Counted from the first letter of the stretch, positions 7,840 through 15,043 are shown. The stretch: 16,286 nucleotides of DNA from Nitrospira sp. UBA5698 (GCA_002420115.1 DIHK01000046.1:1-16286), one strand, 5' to 3'. The notes: generated by a model not told the origin, from the letters alone. Numbers and translations: made by a program.

Positions 7840-8187
7840 TTACCCTCGGACCCCCGGCCATACCATGTCATGTCGGATCTCCTTCTGAGGATGGAGTCGT
7901 CTCGCCCGCTCCAACAATACCCCCGTTGATTCCGGAACCAACGGATCCGGCACGCAACAGTCCCCGATCGGGCAGGCGGACGCACATTGGGGCTCAGCGA
8001 AATGGCCGACACATTCCGTACACCGGTCGTGCGAAATCACATAGGTAGTCCCGTCAAGCCCTTGTCCGTCACTCACGCGATAGCCGCCGGATTCGGCATC
8101 GCTCCGCTTTTCAAAAATCGCCTGATTGGGACAGGCCGCCAGACAGGCATCACAAGAGATGCAATTGTTGTTGATCATGAGAGCCAT
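7840..8187 (-). CDS. YfhL-type 2[4Fe-4S] ferredoxin
   Basis: This 115-residue protein carries two [4Fe-4S] cluster motifs. The first is Cys9-x2-Cys12-x2-Cys15-x3-Cys19-Pro. The second is Cys56-x2-Cys59-x8-Cys68-x3-Cys72-Pro, whose long eight-residue gap (CTECVGH) is typical of the YfhL/Alvin-type ferredoxins. The N-terminal MALMI also matches that family. It carries a 20-residue insert between the clusters (about 27-48) and a tail after the second cluster with two further cysteines (77-78). It is a soluble one-electron carrier; the partner is unknown. The ATG has AAGAGG seven nt upstream. It lies 71 bp after ribBA in the same direction. Confidence 0.88.
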   Translation of the reverse strand: MALMINNNCISCDACLAACPNQAIFEKRSDAESGGYRVSDGQGLDGTTYVISHDRCTECVGHFAEPQCASACPIGDCCVPDPLVPESTGVLLERARRLHPQKEIRHDMVWPGVRG

Positions 8188-8258
8188 GATGCGGCCTCTT
8201 TAGTTTTCAAGTGGGTACGTGGTTCGCGGAATCCCCGTCCTTTCAAACGTTCTCACTT

Positions 8259-9467
8259 TCACACTGCGAGCAACAGATGGCCCAGCTTTTCTTTCTTGGT
8301 TCGTAGGTACTTGAGATTCATCCGACCCGGATGGATCTCCAACGGCACCCGTTCCACGACTTTCAAGCCATAGCCTTCGATCCCAACTATTTTTCTCGGG
8401 TTATTCGTCATCAACCTGATCGATCGGAGACCTAAATCGGCAAGCATCTGCGCCCCGACGCCGTACTCCCGCAGATCGGCCTGAAACCCCAACTTCAAAT
8501 TGGCTTCCACGGTGTCGGAGCCTCGATCTTGAAGCCCATAGGCCTTGATCTTATTCAGAAGGCCGATCCCTCGCCCCTCTTGATTGAGATAGAGCAACAC
8601 CCCTCGACCTTCCCGCTCGATCAATTCCATCGCCCGATGCAGCTGATCACCGCAATCACAACGCAACGACCCCAGTACATCGGCCGTCAGACAGCCGGAG
8701 TGCACACGGACCAGCGTGGGTCGATTCGGCTCAATGGGACCTTTCACCAGTGCCAGATGCGTGCTGCCGTCGATCGTATTCTGGTAGGCGATCGCCTCAA
8801 AGGCTCCGAATTTGGTGGGCAACTGCGTGCTGGCTGCTCGCGTCACGAACGGCTCACGCTTCATGCGGTATTCAATGAGCGATTTGATCGTGATCATCTT
8901 GAGCTTGTGCCGAACGGCAAACCGCGACAACGCCGGCACTCGGGCCATGGTGCCGTCCTCATTCATAATCTCGCAGATCACGCCCGCCGGAGACAGGCCG
9001 GCCAACCGTGCAAGATCGACGGATCCCTCTGTCTGCCCGGCCCGCTTCAAGACTCCGCCGTGCTGTGCCCTGAGCGGGAAAATGTGGCCTGGGCGGGCGA
9101 GATCAGCCGGTACACTTTTGGGATTGATGGCCACCTGAATCGTCTTGGCCCTGTCAGCGGATGAAATCCCCGTCGTGATCCCGTGCTTGGCATCGATCGA
9201 TACGGTGAAGGCCGTCCCGAAGGTGGCAGTATTTTCTGCGGCCTGCGGCGGAAGATGGAGCTCTTCAACCCGTTCCGGCGTCAGCGCGAGGCAGATCAAG
9301 CCACGCGCATGTTGGGCCATGAAGTTGACGGCCTTCGCGGTAGTGAATTGCGCGGCAATGACGAGATCGCCCTCGTTTTCCCGGTCTTCATCATCGACTA
9401 AAATGATGAACTTACCTTGTTTGATGTCCCGAATAGCCGCCTCAACCGTATTAAACGCGTTCCCCAT
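8259..9467 (-). CDS. ribBA: Bifunctional RibBA: DHBP synthase / GTP cyclohydrolase II
   Basis: The 402-residue enzyme catalyses two entry steps of riboflavin synthesis. It makes 3,4-dihydroxy-2-butanone 4-phosphate from ribulose 5-phosphate (N-terminal half). It also opens GTP to the diaminopyrimidine intermediate (C-terminal half). RibB marks: DDEDRENEGD (25-34), RPGHIFPLRA (125-134) and GGVLKRAGQTEGSVDL (137-152). RibA marks: the zinc cysteines C259, C270 and C272 (HSGCLTADVLGSLRCDCGD), NQEGRGIGL (295-303), GVGAQML (336-342) and NNPRK (355-359). All key residues are present and the length is normal for a fused RibBA. The ribosome-binding site is weak (AGAGG lies about 20 nt before the ATG). 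I see no FMN riboswitch upstream. Its place between cheA and the ferredoxin gene is unusual for a chemotaxis cluster. Confidence 0.96.
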   Translation of the reverse strand: MGNAFNTVEAAIRDIKQGKFIILVDDEDRENEGDLVIAAQFTTAKAVNFMAQHARGLICLALTPERVEELHLPPQAAENTATFGTAFTVSIDAKHGITTGISSADRAKTIQVAINPKSVPADLARPGHIFPLRAQHGGVLKRAGQTEGSVDLARLAGLSPAGVICEIMNEDGTMARVPALSRFAVRHKLKMITIKSLIEYRMKREPFVTRAASTQLPTKFGAFEAIAYQNTIDGSTHLALVKGPIEPNRPTLVRVHSGCLTADVLGSLRCDCGDQLHRAMELIEREGRGVLLYLNQEGRGIGLLNKIKAYGLQDRGSDTVEANLKLGFQADLREYGVGAQMLADLGLRSIRLMTNNPRKIVGIEGYGLKVVERVPLEIHPGRMNLKYLRTKKEKLGHLLLAV

Positions 9468-9505
9468 ATTGTGCGTCTCGTCCTCTCTCGCTGCAGCTCG
9501 TGCGG

Positions 9506-9577
9506 AGTTTCAAGTCTCAGGTTTCAGACTACTGGTTTCAAGTTTCAGGTTTCACGTTATCGGATAACTCGAAACTT
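9506..9577. repeat. GTTTCA-family repeat, copy 4 (asymmetric)
   Basis: The left side contains AGTTTCAAGTCTCAGGTTTC and then GGTTTCAAGTTTCAGGTTTC. The centre is GTTATCGGATAAC and the short right arm is TCGAAACTT. It lies in the gap between cheA and ribBA. Confidence 0.75.
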
Positions 9578-9593
9578 GCCGCCTAGGCGGCAA
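9576..9593. terminator. 18-bp perfect palindrome across the cheA stop codon
   Basis: TTGCCGCCTAGGCGGCAA is its own reverse complement. On the minus strand its centre contains the TAG stop of cheA. The RNA could form a GC-rich 7-bp stem with a CUAG loop, but no T-run follows, so a classical intrinsic terminator is not shown. It may reduce read-through into ribBA or stabilise the cheA 3' end. Confidence 0.35.
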
Positions 9594-11760
9594 TCGGCGT
9601 GCCGTGCCGCGCGATCTCCAGCAAACCGCGCACGTCAAGAATAAACCCGACGGTCCCGTCCCCTAAGATTGTGGCCCCTGCGATTCCTTCGACCTTCCTG
9701 AAGTTTTGCTCCATGCTCTTGATCACGACCTGCTGCTGCCCGAGAATTTCGTCCACCATCACCGCCACGCGCTCCCCTTCGGTTTCCAGAATCAATAAGA
9801 TGGCTTTCATGGGGTTGGTATATTCGGGCTCCAGGACAAACACGTCGTACATCCGGATCATCGGCAGATAGGTCCCTCGGACATTGATCAGTTCGCCTTT
9901 TCCCACTACGGTCTTGATGGTGCCGTCTTTGGGTTGGATCGACTCCAGAATCGAGAGCAACGGGACAATATAGGTTTCCTTGCCCACCCGGACCGTCATC
10001 CCTTCGATGATGGCCAGCGTGAGCGGTAGCTTCAGCGTGAACGTCGTTCCTTTTCCCGTCACGGTCTTAATGCTGACGGTCCCTCCGAGCGCTTCGATGT
10101 TCCGCTTGACGACATCCATGCCGACGCCGCGACCGGAGACATCCGTCACCTTCTCGGCGGTGGAAAATCCAGGACGGAAGATCAGCGGCCAAATCTGGTC
10201 GTCGGAAAGCTTGTCGTTTTCCCCGATCAGCCCCTGTTTGACGGCCTTCGCGACAATTTTGTCGCGGTTCAGGCCCCGGCCGTCGTCCTCCACTGTGATG
10301 CAAATGTTCCCGCCTTCGTGAAACGCATTGAGCCGGATCGTTCCCACTTCTGACTTGTTGTTGTCCAGCCGTTCTTCCGGTGGCTCCAGTCCATGATCAG
10401 CCGAATTCCTGACGAGATGTGTCAGAGGATCGCCGATGGATTCGATGACCGTCTTATCCAACTCAGTTTCTTCCCCGGAGAGCACCAACTGAATCTTCTT
10501 TCCTGCCTTCGTCGACAGATCGCGGACCAATCTCGGAAAGCGGCTGAATGCCGTGCCGATCGGAAGCATGCGGATGCCCATGACCCGTTCTTGAATTTCT
10601 CGGGTGTTGCGCTCCAATTGCGCAACGCGCTCGAGCAACACCGGCAACTGCTTGATCTCAAAGCGCGCTCCTAAATCGCTCAACATGGACTGGGTGATGA
10701 CCAGCTCTCCCACGAGATTGATCAGCTTATCGATCTTGGCCGTATCGACGCGAATGGAGGCCGTATCCGTTTTCTTGGTTTGAGTCGCTGATTCCTGCTG
10801 TTTCTGCTTCTGCAGTGCCTGCTCGACCTGCTGCGGTGTCACCACCTTCTGCTCGACCAGAATCTCGCCGACTCTCTTCTGCTGGGACAACGCCTGTTCA
10901 AGTACCGCCGGTGACACCACCCCGCTCTCCACCAAGATCGCGCCAAGCGGCTTCGGGGCGCCGTCCTCGGCGCGTTGGTCGTCGTTCGTGAAGCGCGTGT
11001 CGTGTCCGGATTCAGACGTTTCACGCTTCACGCTTAACGCTTCACGTTCTTCTATGACGAGTTTGCTGTCCTCGCGGACAAACTCGAAGGCAGCCTCAAT
11101 GGTCTTCAGATCCTTACCGGTAAGGAGTTGTAGCTCCCAGGAGAGATAGCACTTTTCCGGATCGATCTCCGCAAGGTCCGGCACTCGGGACATGTCGAGC
11201 GTCACCGAACTCAGCTCTCCCAAACCGTTCAACTCCTTGATGACCTGCAAGGGATCCAGACCACGTTGAAACAACCACTCCGGCGGCGTCCACTTGATGA
11301 GATACCTACGCGCTTGATGCTCAGACTGCGTGGGAGCCGCTACGGCCTGCTTCTGTGGCACGACAGGCGCCTGTGCACCCGATGCAGACGCCAGCTCTGC
11401 CGCCAAGCGCTGAACGACCTCATCGTCCACCGCCACCCCGGACTTCACTGCTTCAATCAAGGTCTTCAAGCAATCGGTGGACTTGAGCAGCAGATCAGCG
11501 ATCGGCGGGGATACCGCTTTCTCCCCGTTTCTCAGCAAATCGAGCAAGGTCTCCATCTTATGGGTAAACTGAGTCACGGCATTGAAGCCGAACATCCCGC
11601 TCGCCCCCTTGATCGAATGGGCTGAACGGAAGATCTTGGCGAGCAACTCCAAATCCTTTGGCTGCTGCTCCAGTGCCAGCAGACCTTCCTCGACGATCGC
11701 CAAGTGCTCGGCGGCTTCTTCGAAAAAGGCCTCCTGAAATTGTGCGAATTCGTCGCTCAT
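9583..11760 (-). CDS. cheA: Chemotaxis histidine kinase CheA
   Basis: The 725-residue kinase phosphorylates CheY in response to receptor signals. P1/Hpt: phosphorylatable His48 in SAHSIKGASGMFGF. P2-like response-regulator binding part: about 151-236. A linker (about 238-266) is encoded by a GTTTCA-type repeat. Next come two tandem MshEN/GspE-N-like motifs, PLGAILVESGVVSPAVLEQA (271-290) and RVGEILVEQKVVTPQQVEQA (296-315). P3 dimerisation: about 335-400. P4 kinase: N box HLVRNSADHGLE (448-459), D box EDDGRG (491-496), G1 GRGVGMD (543-549), G2 GKGTTF (569-574). P5 is CheW-like from about 580. The ATG is preceded by GGAG six nt upstream. The gene follows cheY by 91 bp, and its stop codon lies inside a perfect palindrome. 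All catalytic boxes look intact. Confidence 0.97.
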   Translation of the reverse strand: MSDEFAQFQEAFFEEAAEHLAIVEEGLLALEQQPKDLELLAKIFRSAHSIKGASGMFGFNAVTQFTHKMETLLDLLRNGEKAVSPPIADLLLKSTDCLKTLIEAVKSGVAVDDEVVQRLAAELASASGAQAPVVPQKQAVAAPTQSEHQARRYLIKWTPPEWLFQRGLDPLQVIKELNGLGELSSVTLDMSRVPDLAEIDPEKCYLSWELQLLTGKDLKTIEAAFEFVREDSKLVIEEREALSVKRETSESGHDTRFTNDDQRAEDGAPKPLGAILVESGVVSPAVLEQALSQQKRVGEILVEQKVVTPQQVEQALQKQKQQESATQTKKTDTASIRVDTAKIDKLINLVGELVITQSMLSDLGARFEIKQLPVLLERVAQLERNTREIQERVMGIRMLPIGTAFSRFPRLVRDLSTKAGKKIQLVLSGEETELDKTVIESIGDPLTHLVRNSADHGLEPPEERLDNNKSEVGTIRLNAFHEGGNICITVEDDGRGLNRDKIVAKAVKQGLIGENDKLSDDQIWPLIFRPGFSTAEKVTDVSGRGVGMDVVKRNIEALGGTVSIKTVTGKGTTFTLKLPLTLAIIEGMTVRVGKETYIVPLLSILESIQPKDGTIKTVVGKGELINVRGTYLPMIRMYDVFVLEPEYTNPMKAILLILETEGERVAVMVDEILGQQQVVIKSMEQNFRKVEGIAGATILGDGTVGFILDVRGLLEIARHGTPIAA
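10982..11052. repeat. GTTTCA-family inverted repeat, copy 5, inside cheA coding sequence
   Basis: This stretch contains GTCGTTCGTGAAGCG and ACGTTTCACGCTTCACGCTT. It closely matches copy 6 at 11771-11845, including GTCGTTCGTGAAGCGxGTGTC. It lies in the cheA frame and encodes roughly residues 238-263 (ALSVKRETSE and following), a polar linker between the P2-like domain and the MshEN-like motifs, with no stop codon. Confidence 0.75.
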
Positions 11761-11770
11761 CCTAAACTCC

Positions 11771-11845
11771 GTGGTTCGTGAAGCGTCGTTCGTGAAGCGT
11801 GTGTCATCTCACATCCGGCCGCTTCACGTTTCACGAGATACGTGG
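11771..11845. repeat. GTTTCA-family inverted repeat, copy 6
   Basis: The left arm is GTGGTTCGTGAAGCG followed by GTCGTTCGTGAAGCG. The centre is ATCTCACATCCGG and the right arm is CCGCTTCACGTTTCACGAG. It occupies nearly the whole gap between cheY and cheA. It is of the CTTCACG subtype shared with the copy inside cheA. Confidence 0.75.
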
Positions 11846-11851
11846 AACGAT

Positions 11852-12223
11852 TCATGCTGGTAATACCTTCGCGATGGTCTTCAGAAGTGTGTCGGGATTG
11901 AACGGCTTCACGAGCCATCCCGTTGCGCCGGCTTCCTTCCCGGCCTGTTTCTTTTCAAGCGCCGATTCGGTCGTGAGCATCAAAATCGGTGTAAACTTGA
12001 ACGCGCTCAATTTTTGCAATTCCTTGATGAGGGTAATCCCGTCCATCTCCGGCATATTGAGATCGGTCACTACGATATCCATCTTGCCCGCCGCCGCAAC
12101 CTTGTTGACCGCGTCCTTCCCGTGCTCGGCTTCCACCACGGTAAAACCGGCATTGGTCAGTGTGAAGGCAACCATCTGGCGCATCGTCGGCGAATCATCC
12201 ACGATCAGTGCGGTCTTACTCAT
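11852..12223 (-). CDS. cheY: CheY-type response regulator upstream of cheA
   Basis: This is a single 123-residue receiver domain with no output domain. The acidic pocket is D9/D10, the phosphoacceptor is D54 (DIVVTDLNMPEMDG), T84 or T85 is the switch residue, and K106 lies in LVKPF. Position 104 is Trp rather than the Tyr/Phe usual at the CheY switch aromatic (TGWLVKPF), so it may not be the motor-binding CheY. The start at ATG 12223 is preceded by GGAGGAGCAT; the in-frame GTG at 12235 would lie inside that ribosome-binding site. The gene sits between the CheZ-motif gene and cheA, the usual place for a direct CheA target. It may be a motor regulator or a phosphate sink. Confidence 0.93.
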   Translation of the reverse strand: MSKTALIVDDSPTMRQMVAFTLTNAGFTVVEAEHGKDAVNKVAAAGKMDIVVTDLNMPEMDGITLIKELQKLSAFKFTPILMLTTESALEKKQAGKEAGATGWLVKPFNPDTLLKTIAKVLPA

Positions 12224-12244
12224 ATGCTCCTCCACGGCTTTCGC

Positions 12245-12313
12245 GTGTCAGGTTTCAGGTCTACCATTTCATGTACTCAAAACCGTCACACATGAAACCT
12301 CACACCTGAAACT
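12245..12313. repeat. GTTTCA-family inverted repeat, copy 7
   Basis: The left arm is GTGTCAGGTTTCAGG and then CCATTTCATGT. The right arm is ACATGAAACCTCACACCTGA followed by AAC, with ACTCAAAACCGTCAC between. It fills most of the gap between the CheZ-motif gene and cheY. Confidence 0.75.
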
Positions 12314-12321
12314 CCGTTCGT

Positions 12322-12864
12322 TCAGAACAGCGTCACCGAATCCTCGTCATTGTCGGACGCCTCGAGCGGCACCGGCTCCTGATATTGGGGTTGGAGCGCG
12401 GCCTGATGCAGTCGGCGCTCTGCTTCCATGGTGTAGTTTTCCTCGATACGCTCAAGTCCGGCTAGCTCTTGAGCGGTCTCCTCCGTCAGCGGACCTTGTT
12501 GCAAAATCTGCAGATGCCGCTTGAATTGATCCAACGCCTGCCCCACATGCTCCAATTTCTGCCGAGTAATGTCCTGAAACTGCATCGCGATGACGACCTT
12601 GGCGATCACCTCAGCCCGTGTTGCGGATGTCATGGTCTCGGCGCCCGATGCGAGCGCTTGCAACTGCACCAGCAGTTCGACCGCAGCACGCTCAGTTTCG
12701 GTTGTCACCGCAGTCATTTGCGCCTTGAGTGTCGGAATCATACGGACGGCCCCGTCGGCGAACGTATTCCACGCTCGGTGATGGGCGAGCAGCTCCGAGA
12801 CTGAGGGCTTCTCCTCAGCATACGATCTCCGAGAGTCTCCTTCTTGGGCGCTCACGGTCCTCAT
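12322..12864 (-). CDS. Uncharacterised helical protein with CheZ-type D-x3-Q motif
   Basis: The 180-residue protein is predicted mostly helical by reading, with long amphipathic stretches at about 22-125. It contains VVIAMQFQDITRQKLEHV (91-108). The F-Q-D-x3-Q pattern (D98, Q102) matches the catalytic motif of CheZ phosphatases, in which Asp positions and Gln activates the attacking water. The C-terminus is acidic and ends in DSVTLF, which could serve as a CheY-binding tail as the CheZ C-terminal helix does. It is shorter than E. coli CheZ (about 214 residues) and otherwise unlike it. It lies next to a STAS gene and directly upstream of cheY-cheA. No clear ribosome-binding site precedes the ATG; GTG at 12855 is an alternative start. 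A phosphatase or CheA/CheY accessory role is an inference. Confidence 0.7.
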   Translation of the reverse strand: MRTVSAQEGDSRRSYAEEKPSVSELLAHHRAWNTFADGAVRMIPTLKAQMTAVTTETERAAVELLVQLQALASGAETMTSATRAEVIAKVVIAMQFQDITRQKLEHVGQALDQFKRHLQILQQGPLTEETAQELAGLERIEENYTMEAERRLHQAALQPQYQEPVPLEASDNDEDSVTLF

Positions 12865-12925
12865 TGTGTGAGTATCTTGGTACTGGTCGATAGTCCGATG
12901 ACGATACTGCTACCGACAGAACACC

Positions 12926-13228
12926 CTATTCGCTCAACTCGCCTGTGAATCCGAGTTGTTTGAGTTTGTCCTGTAAATCCTTGGGAATTCCCATCACCAG
13001 CATGCGTGCCTGCTTGCGAGCCGACAACATCAGCTGAATTGCGGCTGTATCCACCCGGTCGACGTTGCTGAGATCCAAGGAGACCAACCCTTCGTTGGCC
13101 ATCAACTTCACCAATGCTTCCTTGAATTCCCCTGCTTCGAAGATGGAGAGATCCCCCGTGGGGGCAAGATGTCTCGGGTTCTCTGCCGGTGTCTGAGGCC
13201 TATCGGTTCCAGATGCTTCCGTCGTCAT
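12926..13228 (-). CDS. STAS-domain (anti-sigma-factor-antagonist-like) protein
   Basis: This is a 100-residue single STAS domain after a disordered N-terminal stretch of about 20 residues. The core reads LVSLDLSNVDRVDTAAIQLM (48-67), matching the DLS-x2-x2-(I/V)D(S/T) pattern of the family. Thr61 stands where SpoIIAA-type proteins carry the phosphorylated Ser. STAS proteins bind partner kinases or other regulators, and in several chemotaxis operons one accompanies CheA. Its target here is unknown. It is followed 61 bp later by the CheZ-motif gene and preceded by the MotB-type gene. The ribosome-binding site is weak (AAAAGG about 12 nt before the ATG). Confidence 0.85.
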   Translation of the reverse strand: MTTEASGTDRPQTPAENPRHLAPTGDLSIFEAGEFKEALVKLMANEGLVSLDLSNVDRVDTAAIQLMLSARKQARMLVMGIPKDLQDKLKQLGFTGELSE

Positions 13229-13357
13229 TAGTTATGAGACCTTTTCTATTGCTGCACTAAGGTGTTGTGTCGGCTGTTTTCCGTTTCGACTTGAGCGCCT
13301 GCCTTCGACTATTCTTTCTCACGCCCCTGACAGGCCCAGCGGTGGATCGCTCACCCC

Positions 13358-14155
13358 TTACGGCAACGGACTCGATGCCCCCTCCTCTGCCGCTGGTTCC
13401 TCGGAACCAGCTGTGTTCCCGGCCTCGAGCTGAGGCGCCGGCGGCGCCTGTTCGAGAATCACCACCTCGACTCGTCGATTCTTGGCCCGTTGCTCGACAT
13501 CCAGGTTGGCGGTCACAGGACGCGTATCGGCGTGCCCCACCGCCGACAACCGCTCCGACGGCACGGCAAATAACTCCGATAAGACTCTGACGACCATGAC
13601 CGCACGGGCGGCAGAGAGTTCCCAGTTTGAAGGGAATTGTGCCGTGCGTATGGGAACGTTGTCCGTGTGCCCCTCGACCCTGGTGTATCGATTGAGTTCC
13701 ACAATGGCCGCGCTCAGGCCTTCCAGAAACGGCAGCGCTTCGCTGCGCATGGCTGCTTCTCCGCTATTGAAGAGCAATTGATCCGGAATCGTAATCACGA
13801 TATCCCCGTTGACTCGTTCCGTGATCCGGACCAGTGACAGCTGGGGCGAGGCTTTAATCCCTTTCACGAGATTTCGAAGTTTGCGGATCGCGATATCCTT
13901 ACTCCCCGGACTATCGGGCGCCGTCATGGCCTGTTTGCTGGCACTCAACGCCAACGGGGTTGGTGAGGACGGGGGGCTGACGATGGGATTCAGCGCAGCT
14001 TTGATTGACTCGCTGACGGTTCGGTACTTTCCGACATTGACGGAAGAGATCGAGTACATCACGACAAAAAAGGCAAACAGCAAGGTAATAAAGTCGGCAT
14101 ACGAGACGAGCCACCGCTCGTGATTTTCATGCTCCTCATGTTTGTGTTTGGCCAT
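13358..14155 (-). CDS. motB: Flagellar stator protein MotB (MotD-like), OmpA family
   Basis: The 265-residue inner-membrane stator subunit has a single transmembrane helix (about 17-36) after a short charged N-terminus. Asp21 in SYADFITLLFAFF is the proton- or sodium-carrying residue of the channel. A periplasmic OmpA-type peptidoglycan-binding domain follows, with EGHTDN (161-166), SAARA (181-185), GHADTRPV (207-214) and the NRRVEV box (226-231). The Pro/Glu/Ala-rich tail (about 236-265) is extra. It pairs with the MotA gene 117 bp upstream. MotC/MotD of Pseudomonas also sit in a chemotaxis cluster, so motD is a reasonable alternative name. No clear ribosome-binding site precedes the ATG. 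Confidence 0.93.
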   Translation of the reverse strand: MAKHKHEEHENHERWLVSYADFITLLFAFFVVMYSISSVNVGKYRTVSESIKAALNPIVSPPSSPTPLALSASKQAMTAPDSPGSKDIAIRKLRNLVKGIKASPQLSLVRITERVNGDIVITIPDQLLFNSGEAAMRSEALPFLEGLSAAIVELNRYTRVEGHTDNVPIRTAQFPSNWELSAARAVMVVRVLSELFAVPSERLSAVGHADTRPVTANLDVEQRAKNRRVEVVILEQAPPAPQLEAGNTAGSEEPAAEEGASSPLP

Positions 14156-14189
14156 GGATCACGCGTGAGCCGTATCTCGTACTCGTGTT

Positions 14190-14256
14190 TCGTGTTTCAG
14201 ATTTAACATTTCAGGTTTTCAGACAACTTAAAACATGAAATATGGGACCTGAAACC
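14190..14256. repeat. GTTTCA-family inverted repeat, copy 8
   Basis: The left arm reads CGTGTTTCAGATTTAACATT and TCAGGTTTT. The right arm reads AACTTAAAACATGAAATATG and GGACCTGAAACC. It occupies most of the motA-motB gap. A CG-rich CGCGCGACGCGCGCG (14258-14272) follows directly before the motA stop codon. Confidence 0.75.
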
Positions 14257-14272
14257 TCGCGCGACGCGCGCG

Positions 14273-15043
14273 TCACTTCTTCGCCTCCTTCGTCCGCTCG
14301 CTGGGCGGCAGTACACCTTCCAACTTCTCCTGCAAGAGTCGTGGATTTTCCCCCTGCGCAAGCCCCGCCAGGCCCATAATCATCAAGTTTCTGGAACCGG
14401 CTTCCTCCTTCAACTTCAATTTGATCTTATTAGCCAAGGGCAAGAAGAAGAGGTTAGCCGCGCCTACTCCGTACACCGTTGCCACGAATGCCACCGCGAT
14501 TCCGCCCCCCAACTTTGACGGATCAGCCAAATTTTCCATCACGTGGATGAGACCAAGCACGGCTCCGATGATGCCGACGGTTGGGGCATAGCCCCCGGCT
14601 GCCTCCCAGACCTTCGCCGCGATCACCCCTTGCTCCTCATGGTGCTCCACCTCAATTTCGAGGATTTCGATCACCGCTTTAGGCTCCGTTCCATCGACAA
14701 TGAGCTGGACACCTTTTTTCATGAATGGATCCGTGATGGTTTTGAGCTTTCCTTCCAACGCCAGCAGCCCTTGTTTTCGTGAGATATTGGCAAGCTCTAG
14801 GATCAATTTGATCGTCCCTTTGTTGTCGATGTGGGGCCCTGCAATTGCGATCGTCAGCGCGCCGAATGCTTTGATCACCACCGGCAATGGATTCTGAATG
14901 CAAATGGCACCAAACGTCCCGCCGATCACGATGATGAAGGCCGTCAGCTGCATGATCGAGCCCACGTGCCCACCTTCGAGCACCTGGCCCCCGATAATGG
15001 AGCCCAACGCGATCACGATCCCGAGGATTGTTGCGATATCCAT
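14273..15043 (-). CDS. motA: Flagellar stator protein MotA (MotC-like)
   Basis: This 256-residue membrane protein has four likely transmembrane helices (about 4-22, 32-52, 150-172 and 182-204) and a large cytoplasmic loop between the second and third. It forms the stator with MotB and drives rotation by ion flow. The loop keeps R89 and E97 (ISRKQGLLALE), equivalent to the MotA residues that contact FliG, and P154 in GGYAPTVGIIG matches the conserved channel proline. GAGG lies about 10 nt before the ATG. It is followed by the MotB-type gene, as expected for a stator pair. Confidence 0.95.
   Translation of the reverse strand: MDIATILGIVIALGSIIGGQVLEGGHVGSIMQLTAFIIVIGGTFGAICIQNPLPVVIKAFGALTIAIAGPHIDNKGTIKLILELANISRKQGLLALEGKLKTITDPFMKKGVQLIVDGTEPKAVIEILEIEVEHHEEQGVIAAKVWEAAGGYAPTVGIIGAVLGLIHVMENLADPSKLGGGIAVAFVATVYGVGAANLFFLPLANKIKLKLKEEAGSRNLMIMGLAGLAQGENPRLLQEKLEGVLPPSERTKEAKK

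Noticed and set aside
8529..9164. Plus-strand open frame of 211 codons
   Set aside because: It lies entirely opposite ribBA, whose catalytic motifs are all intact; this is a GC-driven shadow frame.
9558..9577. Second sigma-28-like site (TTATCGG and AAACTT on the plus strand)
   Set aside because: The spacer is about 7 nt rather than 11 and the bases belong to the GTTTCA repeat.
9468..9582. FMN riboswitch before ribBA
   Set aside because: The gap is only 115 bp, mostly a GTTTCA repeat and the cheA palindrome; no conserved RFN core is visible.
11799..12524. Plus-strand open frame of 241 codons
   Set aside because: It runs across a repeat, opposite cheY and the CheZ-motif gene, without a ribosome-binding site or domain.
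12322..12864. Reading the 180-residue protein as ParP or a CheW-like adaptor
   Set aside because: It lacks the NLRG segment and beta-rich pattern of CheW domains; the sequence looks helical.
13229..13357. Possible flagellar promoter (TCAAGTCG...GCCGACAC) before the STAS gene
   Set aside because: The -35 match is poor and the spacing is 12 nt; too weak to report as a feature.
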